From Alphaproteobacteria bacterium (GTDB lineage: Bacteria > Pseudomonadota > Alphaproteobacteria > Rhizobiales > Methyloligellaceae), in NCBI GenBank assembly GCA_016869535.1, contig VGDX01000002.1, positions 208,595 to 272,594 on the forward strand: 64,000 nt of DNA, written 5' to 3'. The first letter of the stretch is position 1. Each line of letters starts with the position of its first letter. The notes under the pieces were generated by a model. The model did not search any database and was not told the DNA's origin. It worked only from the letters and a program-made list of their open reading frames with translations. A program made the position numbers and the translations under genes. Below, piece by piece: positions 1 to 9,385 of this stretch.

Positions 1-606
1 GTGCTGCTGGCGGGCGGGCAATCGCGCCGCATGGGCGGTGTCGACAAGGTCCTGCAAACGCTTGGCGGCAAACCGCTGCTTGCCCATGCTGTAGACCGCC
101 TGAAACCGCAGGTCGCCGGTATGGTCATAAATGCCAATGGCGCGGCATCGCGCTTCGCCGCGTTTCGTTTGCCTGTGATTGCCGACAGCTTCGCGGGTTT
201 CGCCGGACCGCTTGCCGGCGTACATGCAGGCCTCGTCTGGGCAAAGGCGCACCGCCCGGGCATCGACCATGTGGTTACCGTTGCCGCCGACACACCATTC
301 ATTCCTACCGATCTCGTGGCGAGATTTCTCGGCGCGCTGAAAGATCAAACCACACTGATGGTGGCAAGCTCAGAGGGAGGCATGCATCCGGTCATCGGGC
401 TTTGGCCGGTGGCAATCGCGCCGCTACTCGAAGAGTCGCTGCAGCGGGGAGAGCGGAAAGCAAGCGCCTTTGTCGAAGGGCAGGGGGCGATCGAAATCTT
501 CTTCCCTAAAACCGAGATCGGCGGGCGCCCGATCGACCCTTTCTTCAATATCAATCGTCCCGAAGATCTCGCCGAGGCAGAAGCTCTCCTCACGCGACGT
601 GCGTGA
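1..606 (+). CDS. mobA: Molybdenum cofactor guanylyltransferase MobA, 5'-truncated by the window edge
   Basis: MobA transfers GMP from GTP to molybdopterin, making the guanine dinucleotide cofactor used by DMSO-reductase-family enzymes such as formate dehydrogenase. The visible protein opens directly with the nucleotide-binding signature LLAGGQSRRMGG. In intact homologues this lies about 5-10 residues after the start, so the GTG at base 1 is probably internal and the true start lies upstream of the window. Further family features are the VVTVAADTPF segment (metal/GTP site) and the C-terminal FFNINRPEDL motif. Its 3' end overlaps the convergent fdhD by 17 bases. The pairing with fdhD points to maturation of a molybdenum-dependent formate dehydrogenase encoded elsewhere. 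Confidence 0.93.
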   Translation: MLLAGGQSRRMGGVDKVLQTLGGKPLLAHAVDRLKPQVAGMVINANGAASRFAAFRLPVIADSFAGFAGPLAGVHAGLVWAKAHRPGIDHVVTVAADTPFIPTDLVARFLGALKDQTTLMVASSEGGMHPVIGLWPVAIAPLLEESLQRGERKASAFVEGQGAIEIFFPKTEIGGRPIDPFFNINRPEDLAEAEALLTRRA

Positions 607-1408
607 CGGCTTCGCCCTTCACCCGGTGCGGGTGAGTGAACACCTCGAACCCATCCTTGCGGGCGATCGCCACCAGGGTCATGCCGCAAGCCTCGGCCAT
701 GCGCACGGCAAGCGCCGTCGGCGCCGATACGGCGACGACGATTGCTGCGCCAATCATGGCGGATTTCTGCACCATTTCGATCGACACGCGGCTCGTCAGG
801 ACGACGAGGCCTTGAGCCGCCGTGACATGGTCCGCTGCAAGCGCGCCGGCGAGCTTGTCGAGCGCATTGTGCCGGCCGACATCCTCCCGCACGGCGATAA
901 GCCCTCGTTCGGGCTCCCAGAAACCCGCCGCGTGTACCGCGCGGGTCTCCTGGTTGAGCGCCTGCAAAGGAAAGAGCGAATCCACCGCCGTCATGATCTG
1001 ATCCGGCGTGAACACGCGGCCGTCGCCGACCTCAGGTGGCGGGCGCATGGCCTCGATCAGGCTTTCGACGCCGCACAGCCCGCAACCTGTCGGGCCGGTC
1101 AGCTTGCGCCGCCGCCCGAGAAATTCTGCGGCCTGGGGCGCCTTGAGCCAGATGCGCAGTTCGATGCCCATCTCCTCCTCGACGATATCGATGGTTTCGA
1201 TATCCTCGATGGCGGAAATCACACCCTCGGTCAGGCTGAAACCGATGGCGAAGTCCTTGAGGTCTTGCGGGCTCGCCATCATCACCGCATAGGAGGCGGT
1301 GTTGAAAGTGAAGGCGATGGCGGTCTCCTCCGGGATGGCGCGCTCGCCCTTGATGCAACCGGTGGCGCGCCACATGAAGCGGGGAACACGTCTGACAGGC
1401 TTCGGCAA
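590..1408 (-). CDS. fdhD: Formate dehydrogenase accessory sulfurtransferase FdhD
   Basis: FdhD passes sulfur from a cysteine desulfurase to the molybdenum cofactor of formate dehydrogenase, in the cytoplasm. The 272-residue length is normal. The catalytic two-cysteine motif is visible as GCGLCG (Cys109, Cys112), and the FAIGFSLTEG and DVGRHNALDKL blocks are typical of the family. The chosen start is a TTG at 1408, because FdhD proteins carry about ten residues before the PRxxWR segment and a GGAG lies nine bases upstream. An ATG at 1375 would remove conserved residues. It is convergent with mobA, a functionally linked neighbour. Confidence 0.95.
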   Translation of the reverse strand: MPKPVRRVPRFMWRATGCIKGERAIPEETAIAFTFNTASYAVMMASPQDLKDFAIGFSLTEGVISAIEDIETIDIVEEEMGIELRIWLKAPQAAEFLGRRRKLTGPTGCGLCGVESLIEAMRPPPEVGDGRVFTPDQIMTAVDSLFPLQALNQETRAVHAAGFWEPERGLIAVREDVGRHNALDKLAGALAADHVTAAQGLVVLTSRVSIEMVQKSAMIGAAIVVAVSAPTALAVRMAEACGMTLVAIARKDGFEVFTHPHRVKGEAVTHVA

Positions 1409-1566
1409 GTGCTTACTCCGCCAAGGGAATCTCGATGGACCCTAGTCTCTCATACGGTGGAAATTGAGCAACCAGCCATCATCAAGGACTGAAACTGGAC
1501 CAGAAATACGCTATAAATCCAGCAGCTGGACTGACTTTTTAGGGGCAATAAAGGGAGGCTAATATC

Positions 1567-2100
1567 ATGTCGACAGCGGGCTTACTCTCCGATCAATCGG
1601 ACATTTGGTGGATTTTCCTGCTCGAAGGGATCGCCGCGATCCTCTTCGGCATTTTGCTGCTGACGGCGCCGGCCGCGACTCTTGTCGCTCTTTCGGTATT
1701 CTTGGGCCTCTATCTGCTGTTCATCGGCGTGCTCGAGCTGGTACGCGTCTTCGTCGATCGCAGTGTCCCGTGGTACTGGTCGCTTCTGATCGGTGTCCTT
1801 GGCATCGTAGCGGGCATCGTGGTGCTGCAACACCCGCTCGTCACCGCGCTTGCCATCCCCACGGCAGTGGTCGTCTATCTCGGTGTGCTCGCCATCATCA
1901 TGGGCGTGGTCGGCATCATCGGCGGCTTCTCCGGCGGCGGCTTCGGGTCCTTCCTGCTCGGCCTCGCCAGCCTGATCATCGGTATCCTGCTGCTTGGGTC
2001 GCCTTTGACCACGGCGATCGCCGTGCCCTTCGTGTTCGGCATCATCCTGCTCGTCGAAGGCGTGTTGCTGATCGTGTGGGCTTTGCGCGTCAGAAGCTGA
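1567..2100 (+). CDS. HdeD family (DUF308) membrane protein
   Basis: This 177-residue, almost entirely hydrophobic protein has about six predicted membrane segments arranged as repeated hairpins. That is the layout of the HdeD/DUF308 family, linked to acid resistance in enteric bacteria but of unknown molecular function in most alphaproteobacteria. Gly/Ile/Leu-rich helices run from residue 15 to the end. A strong ribosome binding site (AAAGGGAGG) lies eight bases before the ATG. The gene stands alone and is followed at once by a strong hairpin-plus-T terminator. Family assignment is fairly safe; the physiological role here is inference. Confidence 0.85.
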   Translation: MSTAGLLSDQSDIWWIFLLEGIAAILFGILLLTAPAATLVALSVFLGLYLLFIGVLELVRVFVDRSVPWYWSLLIGVLGIVAGIVVLQHPLVTALAIPTAVVVYLGVLAIIMGVVGIIGGFSGGGFGSFLLGLASLIIGILLLGSPLTTAIAVPFVFGIILLVEGVLLIVWALRVRS

Positions 2101-2121
2101 CGGCAGCTGTTCAGAGACAGA

Positions 2122-2154
2122 GATTGCGGCATCGATCGTGCCGCAATCTTTTTT
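2122..2154 (+). terminator. Rho-independent terminator of the HdeD-like gene
   Basis: A perfect 10-bp stem (GATTGCGGCA pairing with TGCCGCAATC) with a 7-base loop is followed by six T. It sits 21 bases after the HdeD-like stop codon and ends two bases before the stop of the convergent patatin gene. Confidence 0.9.
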
Positions 2155-2155
2155 G

Positions 2156-3178
2156 TCACACACCCTGAAGCAGCACCTCGAGATCGCAGGTCGATCGGCG
2201 TCCGAGATCTGGTCCATGCGCCGTGAGGAAGGTCTGCGCCGCAACGCGGCCTTGATCGCGCAGCATGCAGAAGAAATCCCATTCCGCATTGAGCTTCGAG
2301 GAATAGCCCAGTTCGGCGAGAAGATCGCTCGGGATGAGGTGGATGCGCATATCCGCCCATAATGCGCCCTCCGAATGGCCTGGATCGGCCACCTGCTGCA
2401 GAAGGGCGATCATGCGCAACTCCTTCAGCAACACCGCATTGAAGGATACCTCGTTGAGCCGATTGAGGATGTCGCGTGCCGTGCGTGGCGTACCCGGACG
2501 CTCGACGGGATTGATGGCAACGAGAATCGTATCCCTGGATTTGCACTCGCGCACCAAGGGCGTCATGGTGGGATTGCCGGAATAGCCGCCGTCCCAATAG
2601 CTCTCGCCGTCGATCTCGACGGCCTTGAACATGACCGGCAGGCAGGCCGAAGCGAGCAGGACCTCCGGCGTGATTTCGTCGTTGCGGAACACGCGGCCGC
2701 GGCCGGTTCGGACATTGGTGGCGGTGACGAACAATTTGATCGGCGCGCGTGCCAATCGGTCGAAATCGACGCATTTGGCGAGAATTCCACGTAAAGGATT
2801 GACCCCCGCCGGATTCAGCTCATAGGGCGAGAAGAGGCGCGACATGAGGTCCATGACAACGAAGCCCGGCGAGTAGTCGAGCGTCCAGCGGCCGAGCAGC
2901 ATGTCGAGTGGCGTGCGCCGGAAGGGACTGAGCATGGACGCATGCGACACCGCGCTCCAAAATTTCTCCAAAGCCTTGCGCGCTTCCTCGGGCCCGCCTC
3001 TGACGTGACCGTCGATCAGCACCGCCGCGTTCATGGCGCCGGCTGAGGTCCCCGATATGCCTTCGATCTCGAGCCACGGTTCTTCGAGCAGGCGGTCGAG
3101 CACGCCCCAGGTGAATGCGCCGTGCGCGCCGCCACCCTGGAGCGCCAGATCGACCAGCAGCGTATCGCGGATGGTCAT
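2156..3178 (-). CDS. Patatin-like phospholipase family protein
   Basis: A predicted cytoplasmic or membrane-peripheral serine lipid acyl hydrolase of 340 residues. All patatin signatures are present: the oxyanion-hole glycines LQGGGAHGAF (residues 13-22), the nucleophile elbow GTSAG with Ser45, and the catalytic Asp196 in WDGGYSGNP. The ATG overlaps the stop codon of the upstream metallophosphoesterase by one base, so the two are almost certainly co-transcribed and translationally coupled. The substrate cannot be read from sequence. No signal peptide is seen. Confidence 0.92.
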   Translation of the reverse strand: MTIRDTLLVDLALQGGGAHGAFTWGVLDRLLEEPWLEIEGISGTSAGAMNAAVLIDGHVRGGPEEARKALEKFWSAVSHASMLSPFRRTPLDMLLGRWTLDYSPGFVVMDLMSRLFSPYELNPAGVNPLRGILAKCVDFDRLARAPIKLFVTATNVRTGRGRVFRNDEITPEVLLASACLPVMFKAVEIDGESYWDGGYSGNPTMTPLVRECKSRDTILVAINPVERPGTPRTARDILNRLNEVSFNAVLLKELRMIALLQQVADPGHSEGALWADMRIHLIPSDLLAELGYSSKLNAEWDFFCMLRDQGRVAAQTFLTAHGPDLGRRSTCDLEVLLQGV

Positions 3179-4974
3179 TAGGTGGCCGGAGCCCCTCTCG
3201 CGCCGCGCTCGCCTTTCACGACGATGCGCTCGGGCTTGTGCAGTTTGAGATCGTCATCGCTGCCGATCGCCAAGGTATGAATGTAGAAGGCAGTGTCGCG
3301 CTCGTCGGTGACTTCCATGACGGGGGAGGGGGCCGAGACCACGGGAAGCTTGGCGATCTCGCCGATCCAGTCGATATGCCGGTGCCCATGCATCAAAATT
3401 GCTCGTCCGGTCAATGACTTAAGGCTGCGGATGAACCAATTGCCGTTGATCAGTGCCGTGCCGATCCGTTCGGAGAAGGCCTTCACCGCCCAGGGATATT
3501 CCATCACATGGTGGTGCAGCGCGATGATCCAGCAGGCATCCGGGTAAGCTTCGCATGCGATCTTGAGCCCGCGCATCTGTTCCGCCGTGACCAGGCCGAG
3601 CGCGTTGGTGAAGGAAAAATGCGCATCCGCATTCGAGTCGAGCAGAATGATGCCGAGCCCGTCGGGTTTGTCGGGCGGTACGATCTGGGGAAACGATCGC
3701 GCCCAGAGATCGGGTATCGCATAGGAGAGAATTGGGCGCGCGACATCGGCGAAGCGGGCCAACGCCTTGCGGTACAAGCGTAGTGAATCTGCGAGCGTTT
3801 TGCCCACGCGGTCCTTATCGCGATCGATGACGCGGACACGCTTGCCTTGGATTGCGTCCATGGCAGCGAGGCACCTGATTTGCCGCAAGCGCCGGTTGGG
3901 GCTCGTCGGCAGATCGAGACGCGCGGGATTGGCGCGGTCGACAATGTTGAGGTCGTGATTGCCGGGCAGCATCAAGACGCGGCCGGCGAGGCGCGGATGA
4001 TCGGCGAGAATGTCGTATAGAGCCGCCCATTCCGTCGAGATTCCGGCATCGGTCATGTCACCGGTAATCAGGATGAGATCGAGCCTGTCCTTCTTGTTGA
4101 GCGTCTCGAGCTGCTTGAACAGGCGTTTCAGGCGCTCATTGCCGCGCGGGCCCCATCGCCCGCTCTCGAGACGGAATCCGTAGCGGTCGCCCACCACGTG
4201 AATGTCGGATAGATGCGCAACGCGCCATTTGCGTCCGCCGCGCGGCACGGCGTCAAACTTCGCCAGGCTTCGCGGCTGAGCCATGAGGGCGTCGGCGAAG
4301 CCCCAAATCAGGGCGGCAATGGCGAGATAGGCGGTAATCAGCGCCACGCTGTTGGCCAGAGCGAGGACCGCGACATGTTTCCAGGATTTCAGTTCGGAGA
4401 GGCTGCCGAAGAAATCCGCATAGGGCCAGACACACCGGATCACGAGCAGCGACAAGGCAAAGACGATGATGCCGGCCACCGCCGCCGAAATGGCGCGCAG
4501 ATTGGCGCGCACAGCCTCGTTGGCATTCTTGGCGAAAAGCTTCTCGACGATATGGCGCAGGCCCTCGCGGACCATCGCATATCCGGGCTGCACCACGATC
4601 GAAGTCAGCGCCCAGAAACTCGCCTCGACCATGCGGAAAAGAGCGCGCCAGCCGAACCAGCCAAGCGCGATGATCACCGCCAGGATCAGCAACGACCAGA
4701 GGCCGATGAGATGGGTGATCTTGTTCGAGACGGTTGCGAGCCATTCCTGCGCGATGATGGGCGCCAGCCCGAGCAGAAGCCCCGGGACGATCAGGAGCAG
4801 GGTCCAGGCGATGATCAGTTTGGGCCAGCTGATCTCCACCAGCATATTACCGGCGAGCGACAGCATGGAGTAGCGCTTGGTGTTCGAGGCGTCGTCCTCG
4901 ATATCGCCGTGACGCGGATCGACCACCGAGCCGGCTTCGACTTTTCTCACCTGACGGTTACGCGCGCGCGTCAT
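3178..4974 (-). CDS. Membrane-anchored calcineurin-like metallophosphoesterase
   Basis: A protein of about 598 residues. The N-terminal third carries several hydrophobic segments (about residues 45-80, 95-120, 165-190, 210-235), suggesting a polytopic anchor. The C-terminal two thirds is a metallophosphoesterase domain with all metal-ligand motifs in order: HLSDIHVVGD, TGDMTD, LPGNHDLN, LHHHV and HGHRHID. The ATG at 4974 is preferred because GGGGGCG precedes it; an in-frame TTG at 4995 would add seven residues. It is the first gene of a two-gene operon with the patatin gene, suggesting combined phosphoester and acyl-ester hydrolysis at the membrane, though the substrate is unknown. Confidence 0.87.
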   Translation of the reverse strand: MTRARNRQVRKVEAGSVVDPRHGDIEDDASNTKRYSMLSLAGNMLVEISWPKLIIAWTLLLIVPGLLLGLAPIIAQEWLATVSNKITHLIGLWSLLILAVIIALGWFGWRALFRMVEASFWALTSIVVQPGYAMVREGLRHIVEKLFAKNANEAVRANLRAISAAVAGIIVFALSLLVIRCVWPYADFFGSLSELKSWKHVAVLALANSVALITAYLAIAALIWGFADALMAQPRSLAKFDAVPRGGRKWRVAHLSDIHVVGDRYGFRLESGRWGPRGNERLKRLFKQLETLNKKDRLDLILITGDMTDAGISTEWAALYDILADHPRLAGRVLMLPGNHDLNIVDRANPARLDLPTSPNRRLRQIRCLAAMDAIQGKRVRVIDRDKDRVGKTLADSLRLYRKALARFADVARPILSYAIPDLWARSFPQIVPPDKPDGLGIILLDSNADAHFSFTNALGLVTAEQMRGLKIACEAYPDACWIIALHHHVMEYPWAVKAFSERIGTALINGNWFIRSLKSLTGRAILMHGHRHIDWIGEIAKLPVVSAPSPVMEVTDERDTAFYIHTLAIGSDDDLKLHKPERIVVKGERGARGAPAT

Positions 4975-5004
4975 AGGAACGCCCCCAAAACTCAAGCCTC
5001 GAAC

Positions 5005-6036
5005 CTAGCGTCTTTTCAACAGATCGGGCGGAACTCCGGAGAGCAGCGTCGAAACCCAGCGGCTTCCGGCAAATTTCGAGCAGACGGCAATGACGGCGAT
5101 CATGATGGGTACGCCGATGAAAGCGCCGGGAATACCCCAGAGATAGCCCCAGAAAAACACCGCGAACACCACGGCGAAAGGCGAGATGGAGAGCGCGGCG
5201 CCCGCGACCAGCGGCTCGACGTAATTCCCGAGCAGGAACTGAATAAAAGCCAGGCCCACGATGACCACGAGAATGGCCGACCAGGTGTCGAGTTGCGCCA
5301 GCGCGAACAGGCCCGGCAGTAGCGTCGCCACGAACGAGCCGAGAAACGGGATATAATTCAGTGTGAAGGCAAGCAGACCCCAGGCGCTAGCCGGCTCGAC
5401 GCCCATGAGCAGGGCAAATCCCCACACCGCCAGCCCGGTGATGAGGCTGAGTAGCGTACGCACCAGCATGTAGCGGCGGATCAGCTGGGCGGTTTCGCTT
5501 CCGGCCTCGACGAGCTTGGGGCCGGCACCCTTCAGCGAGCCGATCTTGCGGCTGAACTCCTTGACCTCGAGCAGCAGCATCATGAGGAACACGAAGGCGA
5601 GGATGGCAAAACCGGAAAGCCGGTTGATGCGCAGCGCGACCTCCTGGAACATGCGGATGAGCCAGGCCACGTCGAAACGCTCGGAGATAACGCCGGCGAC
5701 GAAGATGCCGTGCTCCTCGAGCCAATCCGTCACCTGCGTGTAGATCGTCTGGAACCTCTGCACGTTTCTGATCAGCCAATCGGCGATGCCGCTAAGCGCC
5801 CAGGCGAGGATCGAAGCAAAAGCAAGAACGACGATCACCGTGACGGTGAGCGTGACGAACAGGGCGACGAATTTCGGCAGGCGTTCTTCCAGCGCTTCCT
5901 GCAACGGCCAAACGAGCGCCAGCGTCAGCAGGGCGAAGGTTAGCGGCGCGAAAACGGAACTGGCGAAATAGATCCCCGCAATGAGCAGGATTGCGGCACA
6001 GATGATGAGCGATACGCGGATCGAACCGTTGTTCAT
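5005..6036 (-). CDS. AI-2E family (PerM-type) transporter
   Basis: A polytopic inner-membrane protein of about 343 residues with the family topology: an N-terminal hairpin, a long soluble stretch after helix 3, and a C-terminal bundle including LAFTLNYIPFLGSFVATLLP and VFFWGYLWGIPGAFIGVPIM, both diagnostic of the family. Members were named for AI-2 export, but many act as exporters or antiporters with unknown substrates. The ATG at 6036 (start MNNGSIRVSL) is favoured over a TTG at 6093 because the extra 19 residues look unlike coding homologues. It lies just downstream of the metallophosphoesterase promoter side and is transcribed in the same direction. Confidence 0.88.
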   Translation of the reverse strand: MNNGSIRVSLIICAAILLIAGIYFASSVFAPLTFALLTLALVWPLQEALEERLPKFVALFVTLTVTVIVVLAFASILAWALSGIADWLIRNVQRFQTIYTQVTDWLEEHGIFVAGVISERFDVAWLIRMFQEVALRINRLSGFAILAFVFLMMLLLEVKEFSRKIGSLKGAGPKLVEAGSETAQLIRRYMLVRTLLSLITGLAVWGFALLMGVEPASAWGLLAFTLNYIPFLGSFVATLLPGLFALAQLDTWSAILVVIVGLAFIQFLLGNYVEPLVAGAALSISPFAVVFAVFFWGYLWGIPGAFIGVPIMIAVIAVCSKFAGSRWVSTLLSGVPPDLLKRR

Positions 6037-6146
6037 CTGTTGTCCATATGCGGGATGGGCTTGAGTGAAATGGTCGTAAAGGGGGAGATTCAACCGAAAG
6101 CAACGCTCAAACTTAAGCTATGATCGCCACGTCCTGGAGACATAGC

Positions 6147-6869
6147 ATGGGTTCGGTGCTTACCGCCATCCGCGTTGCGGCGCTGGTCATGTTTACCGGC
6201 ATTGCCGCATGTCCTGCCGCCGCGGTGGAGGATGGAGAGCCTATGCCCTGCACCGAAGATGCCATGCTGGTATTCGATGCCTCGGGCTCCATGGCAGGCA
6301 CCGACAGGCTCGGCGTTTCCACCCCAGTCCCGGTCACGCGCATCGATAAGCTGCGTTCGGCGCTGGCCAATGTGCTCCCCAGCGCGGCGCGCTACCGGCG
6401 CATTGGCCTCATCACCTATGGACCGGGCCCCTACCATCAATGCAACGTCCAGCTCAACTTTGCCCCGATGGCGAACGCGACCGAGGCGCTCATGTACGAG
6501 GTCAATTCCCTGAATCCTGCCGGCAAGACGCCGCTCGTCGCCGCGGTGAGCCAGGCGGCGGAAGTCCTGAAGTTCCGCGAGAAGCCCGGCATGATCGTGG
6601 TGGTCACCGACGGCGAGGAGACCTGCGGTGGGGAACCTTGCGAGCTCGGCAAGAGGCTGCATGATGACGCCATGCAGCTCACCGTGCATGTCATCGGTTA
6701 TCGCGTGAAGGATTTCTCCTGGACGGGCGAACAGAGCATTGGCGAGGTCAAATGCCTCGCTGATAAGAATGGCGGGCTCTACATCAATGCCGAGTCGGAG
6801 CAGGATCTGATCGAGGCGCTGGAAAAAACCCTCGGCTGCCCGATGCTGTCGCAAAACACTTTGCGCTGA
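6147..6869 (+). CDS. Secreted von Willebrand factor type A domain protein
   Basis: About 240 residues with an N-terminal signal peptide ending near the CPAAA segment, followed by a VWA domain. The metal-ion-dependent adhesion site is intact: DASGS (Asp44, Ser46, Ser48), a later Thr in NPAGKTPLVAA, and VVTDGEETCGG. Several cysteines (PMPCTED, GEETCGGEPC, VKCLADK, LGCP) suggest periplasmic disulfides. The ATG at 6147 is preferred because a GGAG lies eight bases upstream; the ATG at 6120 has no such site. Its role is unknown; VWA domains usually mediate protein-protein contacts. It is divergent from the AI-2E transporter and convergent with the rhomboid gene. Confidence 0.85.
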   Translation: MGSVLTAIRVAALVMFTGIAACPAAAVEDGEPMPCTEDAMLVFDASGSMAGTDRLGVSTPVPVTRIDKLRSALANVLPSAARYRRIGLITYGPGPYHQCNVQLNFAPMANATEALMYEVNSLNPAGKTPLVAAVSQAAEVLKFREKPGMIVVVTDGEETCGGEPCELGKRLHDDAMQLTVHVIGYRVKDFSWTGEQSIGEVKCLADKNGGLYINAESEQDLIEALEKTLGCPMLSQNTLR

Positions 6870-6872
6870 ACA

Positions 6873-7604
6873 TCAGCCCCAGGGGCCACGCCGTCGCTCG
6901 ATCTCGAAGGGACGCGAACGCGCCGCTTGAAATAGCGGCACATCGCGCTTCTTGAATAGCGGCACCAGGACCATGCCGGCAACGAACCCGCCGATATGTG
7001 CCCAGAAGGCGACGCCCGGCTGGCCCGTTGGGGTGAGCGCGCCACTCAAAAGCTGTGTGGCGAACCAGATGCCGAGCACGATCATCGCCGGCAGATGCGC
7101 CATGGTGACGAAAATGCCAAGCACGATCAGCACGCGCACCGTGGCACGCGGGTGCAGCAGGACATAAGCGCCGAGCACGCCGGAAATGGCGCCGCTCGCC
7201 CCGACCATGGGAATGGTGGAGCCGGGGTTGATCAGGGCCTGCAACAGCGCTGCGGCGATGCCGCAGGCCAGATAAAAAATGAGATATCGGACATGACCCA
7301 TGGATTCTTCGACATTGTCGCCGAAGATCCACAGGAACAGCATGTTCAGTCCAAGATGCAGCCATCCGCCATGCATGAACATCGAGGTGAGCATGGTTGC
7401 CCAGGCGGGGATAACCCCTCCCGGGCTCAGTTCGCTATAGCCGAACAGGCGCGACGGGATCATGCCGAACTCGAAGATGGCACGCTCGCCGCCTTGCTGG
7501 CCGAGCGAGACCTGCCAGAGGAAGACCAGCACGCAGGCGCCGATCAGCGACCAGGTAACGTAAGGTGTTATGTTGCGCGGGTTATCGTCCGAAATGGGAA
7601 ACAT
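6873..7604 (-). CDS. Rhomboid family intramembrane serine protease
   Basis: A 243-residue polytopic protein with the rhomboid core. The catalytic serine is Ser137 in VGASGAISG and the partner histidine is His203 in WAHIGGFVAG. The upstream HGGWLHLGLNMLFLWIFG block is the conserved oxyanion/HxxxN region. It cleaves transmembrane substrates inside the lipid bilayer; no substrate is indicated by the neighbours. Six or seven membrane helices are predicted and the C-terminus is short and basic. The stop codon lies three bases from the end of the convergent VWA gene. Confidence 0.93.
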   Translation of the reverse strand: MFPISDDNPRNITPYVTWSLIGACVLVFLWQVSLGQQGGERAIFEFGMIPSRLFGYSELSPGGVIPAWATMLTSMFMHGGWLHLGLNMLFLWIFGDNVEESMGHVRYLIFYLACGIAAALLQALINPGSTIPMVGASGAISGVLGAYVLLHPRATVRVLIVLGIFVTMAHLPAMIVLGIWFATQLLSGALTPTGQPGVAFWAHIGGFVAGMVLVPLFKKRDVPLFQAARSRPFEIERRRGPWG

Positions 7605-7722
7605 GGGCTTTCCGGGCTAGGATCAGGGGGGGGATAGGCCACGAAGCTCACTTGTGCGATTTTCCAATCAATGCGCTTATCGGACGGCATGGGTTCCGAT
7701 AGCGGGGAGCGGGGGGCGCGCC

Positions 7723-8367
7723 ATGTTGCACTGGTTCTACCGCCTGATGCCGCGCCAGGGAACGTTTTTCCCGCTATTTGAGCGGCATGCCGCCGTCATG
7801 GTCACGGCCGCGAGGGCTCTGCGCGAGTTGCTGAAGGGCGGCGACGAGGTCGAGCGGCGCTTCAAGGACATTCTGGATCTCGAGCACCAGGCCGACGACA
7901 TCGCGCGGGACGTGCTGCTCAGTCTTCGCACCACCTTCATCACCCCATTCGATCGCGCGGATATCCAGAGCCTGATTACATCGATGGACGATTCCGTCGA
8001 TCAGATGCAACAGACGGCGAAGGCCATCATGTTGTTCGAGGTGCGGTCCTTTGAGCCCGACATGCAGGCTATGGCCGACGCCATCGTAGAGGGAGCGGAG
8101 TACGTTCAACGGGCCATTTCCATGCTCTCGGATCTGTCCAAGAACGCCACCGAACTTAACGAGATCTGCATTTACATTACGCGCATTGAGGGCGAAGCCG
8201 ACGATATCCACGAGCGCGGTCTTAGCCGCCTATACCAGAAAGCCAAAGCGGGGGACGCCATGGAATTCATACGAGGCAACGAAGTCTACAATCACTTGGA
8301 GAAGGCCGTGGACAGGCTTGACGACGTCGCTGACGAGATTCAGGGCATCGTCATCGAGCACGTTTGA
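7723..8367 (+). CDS. DUF47 (PhoU-like) phosphate transport regulator
   Basis: A helical protein of 214 residues of the DUF47/PhoU-like family. These proteins accompany PiT-type phosphate permeases and are thought to modulate their activity. The conserved start FYRLMPRQGTFFPLFERHA and the ExxAD pattern of the PhoU metal site (LEHQADDIARD; IEGEADDIHERG; LDDVADEIQGI) are visible. The ATG at 7723 fits the family start; an earlier in-frame start at 7654 would add a non-homologous leader. It is followed 18 bases later by the PiT gene, forming an operon. Confidence 0.93.
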   Translation: MLHWFYRLMPRQGTFFPLFERHAAVMVTAARALRELLKGGDEVERRFKDILDLEHQADDIARDVLLSLRTTFITPFDRADIQSLITSMDDSVDQMQQTAKAIMLFEVRSFEPDMQAMADAIVEGAEYVQRAISMLSDLSKNATELNEICIYITRIEGEADDIHERGLSRLYQKAKAGDAMEFIRGNEVYNHLEKAVDRLDDVADEIQGIVIEHV

Positions 8368-8385
8368 AGACAACCGGCTACGTTT

Positions 8386-9381
<996 letters not shown>

Positions 9382-9385
9382 GTTC

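Noticed and set aside
470..1492. Long plus-strand frame of about 340 codons opposite fdhD
   Set aside because: It is antisense to a complete fdhD with its catalytic cysteines, and its His/Arg-rich composition is that of a high-GC shadow frame.
4213..5322. Long plus-strand frame of about 369 codons opposite the metallophosphoesterase
   Set aside because: Asp/Gln/Arg-rich translation with no domain, antisense to an ORF with all metallophosphoesterase motifs.
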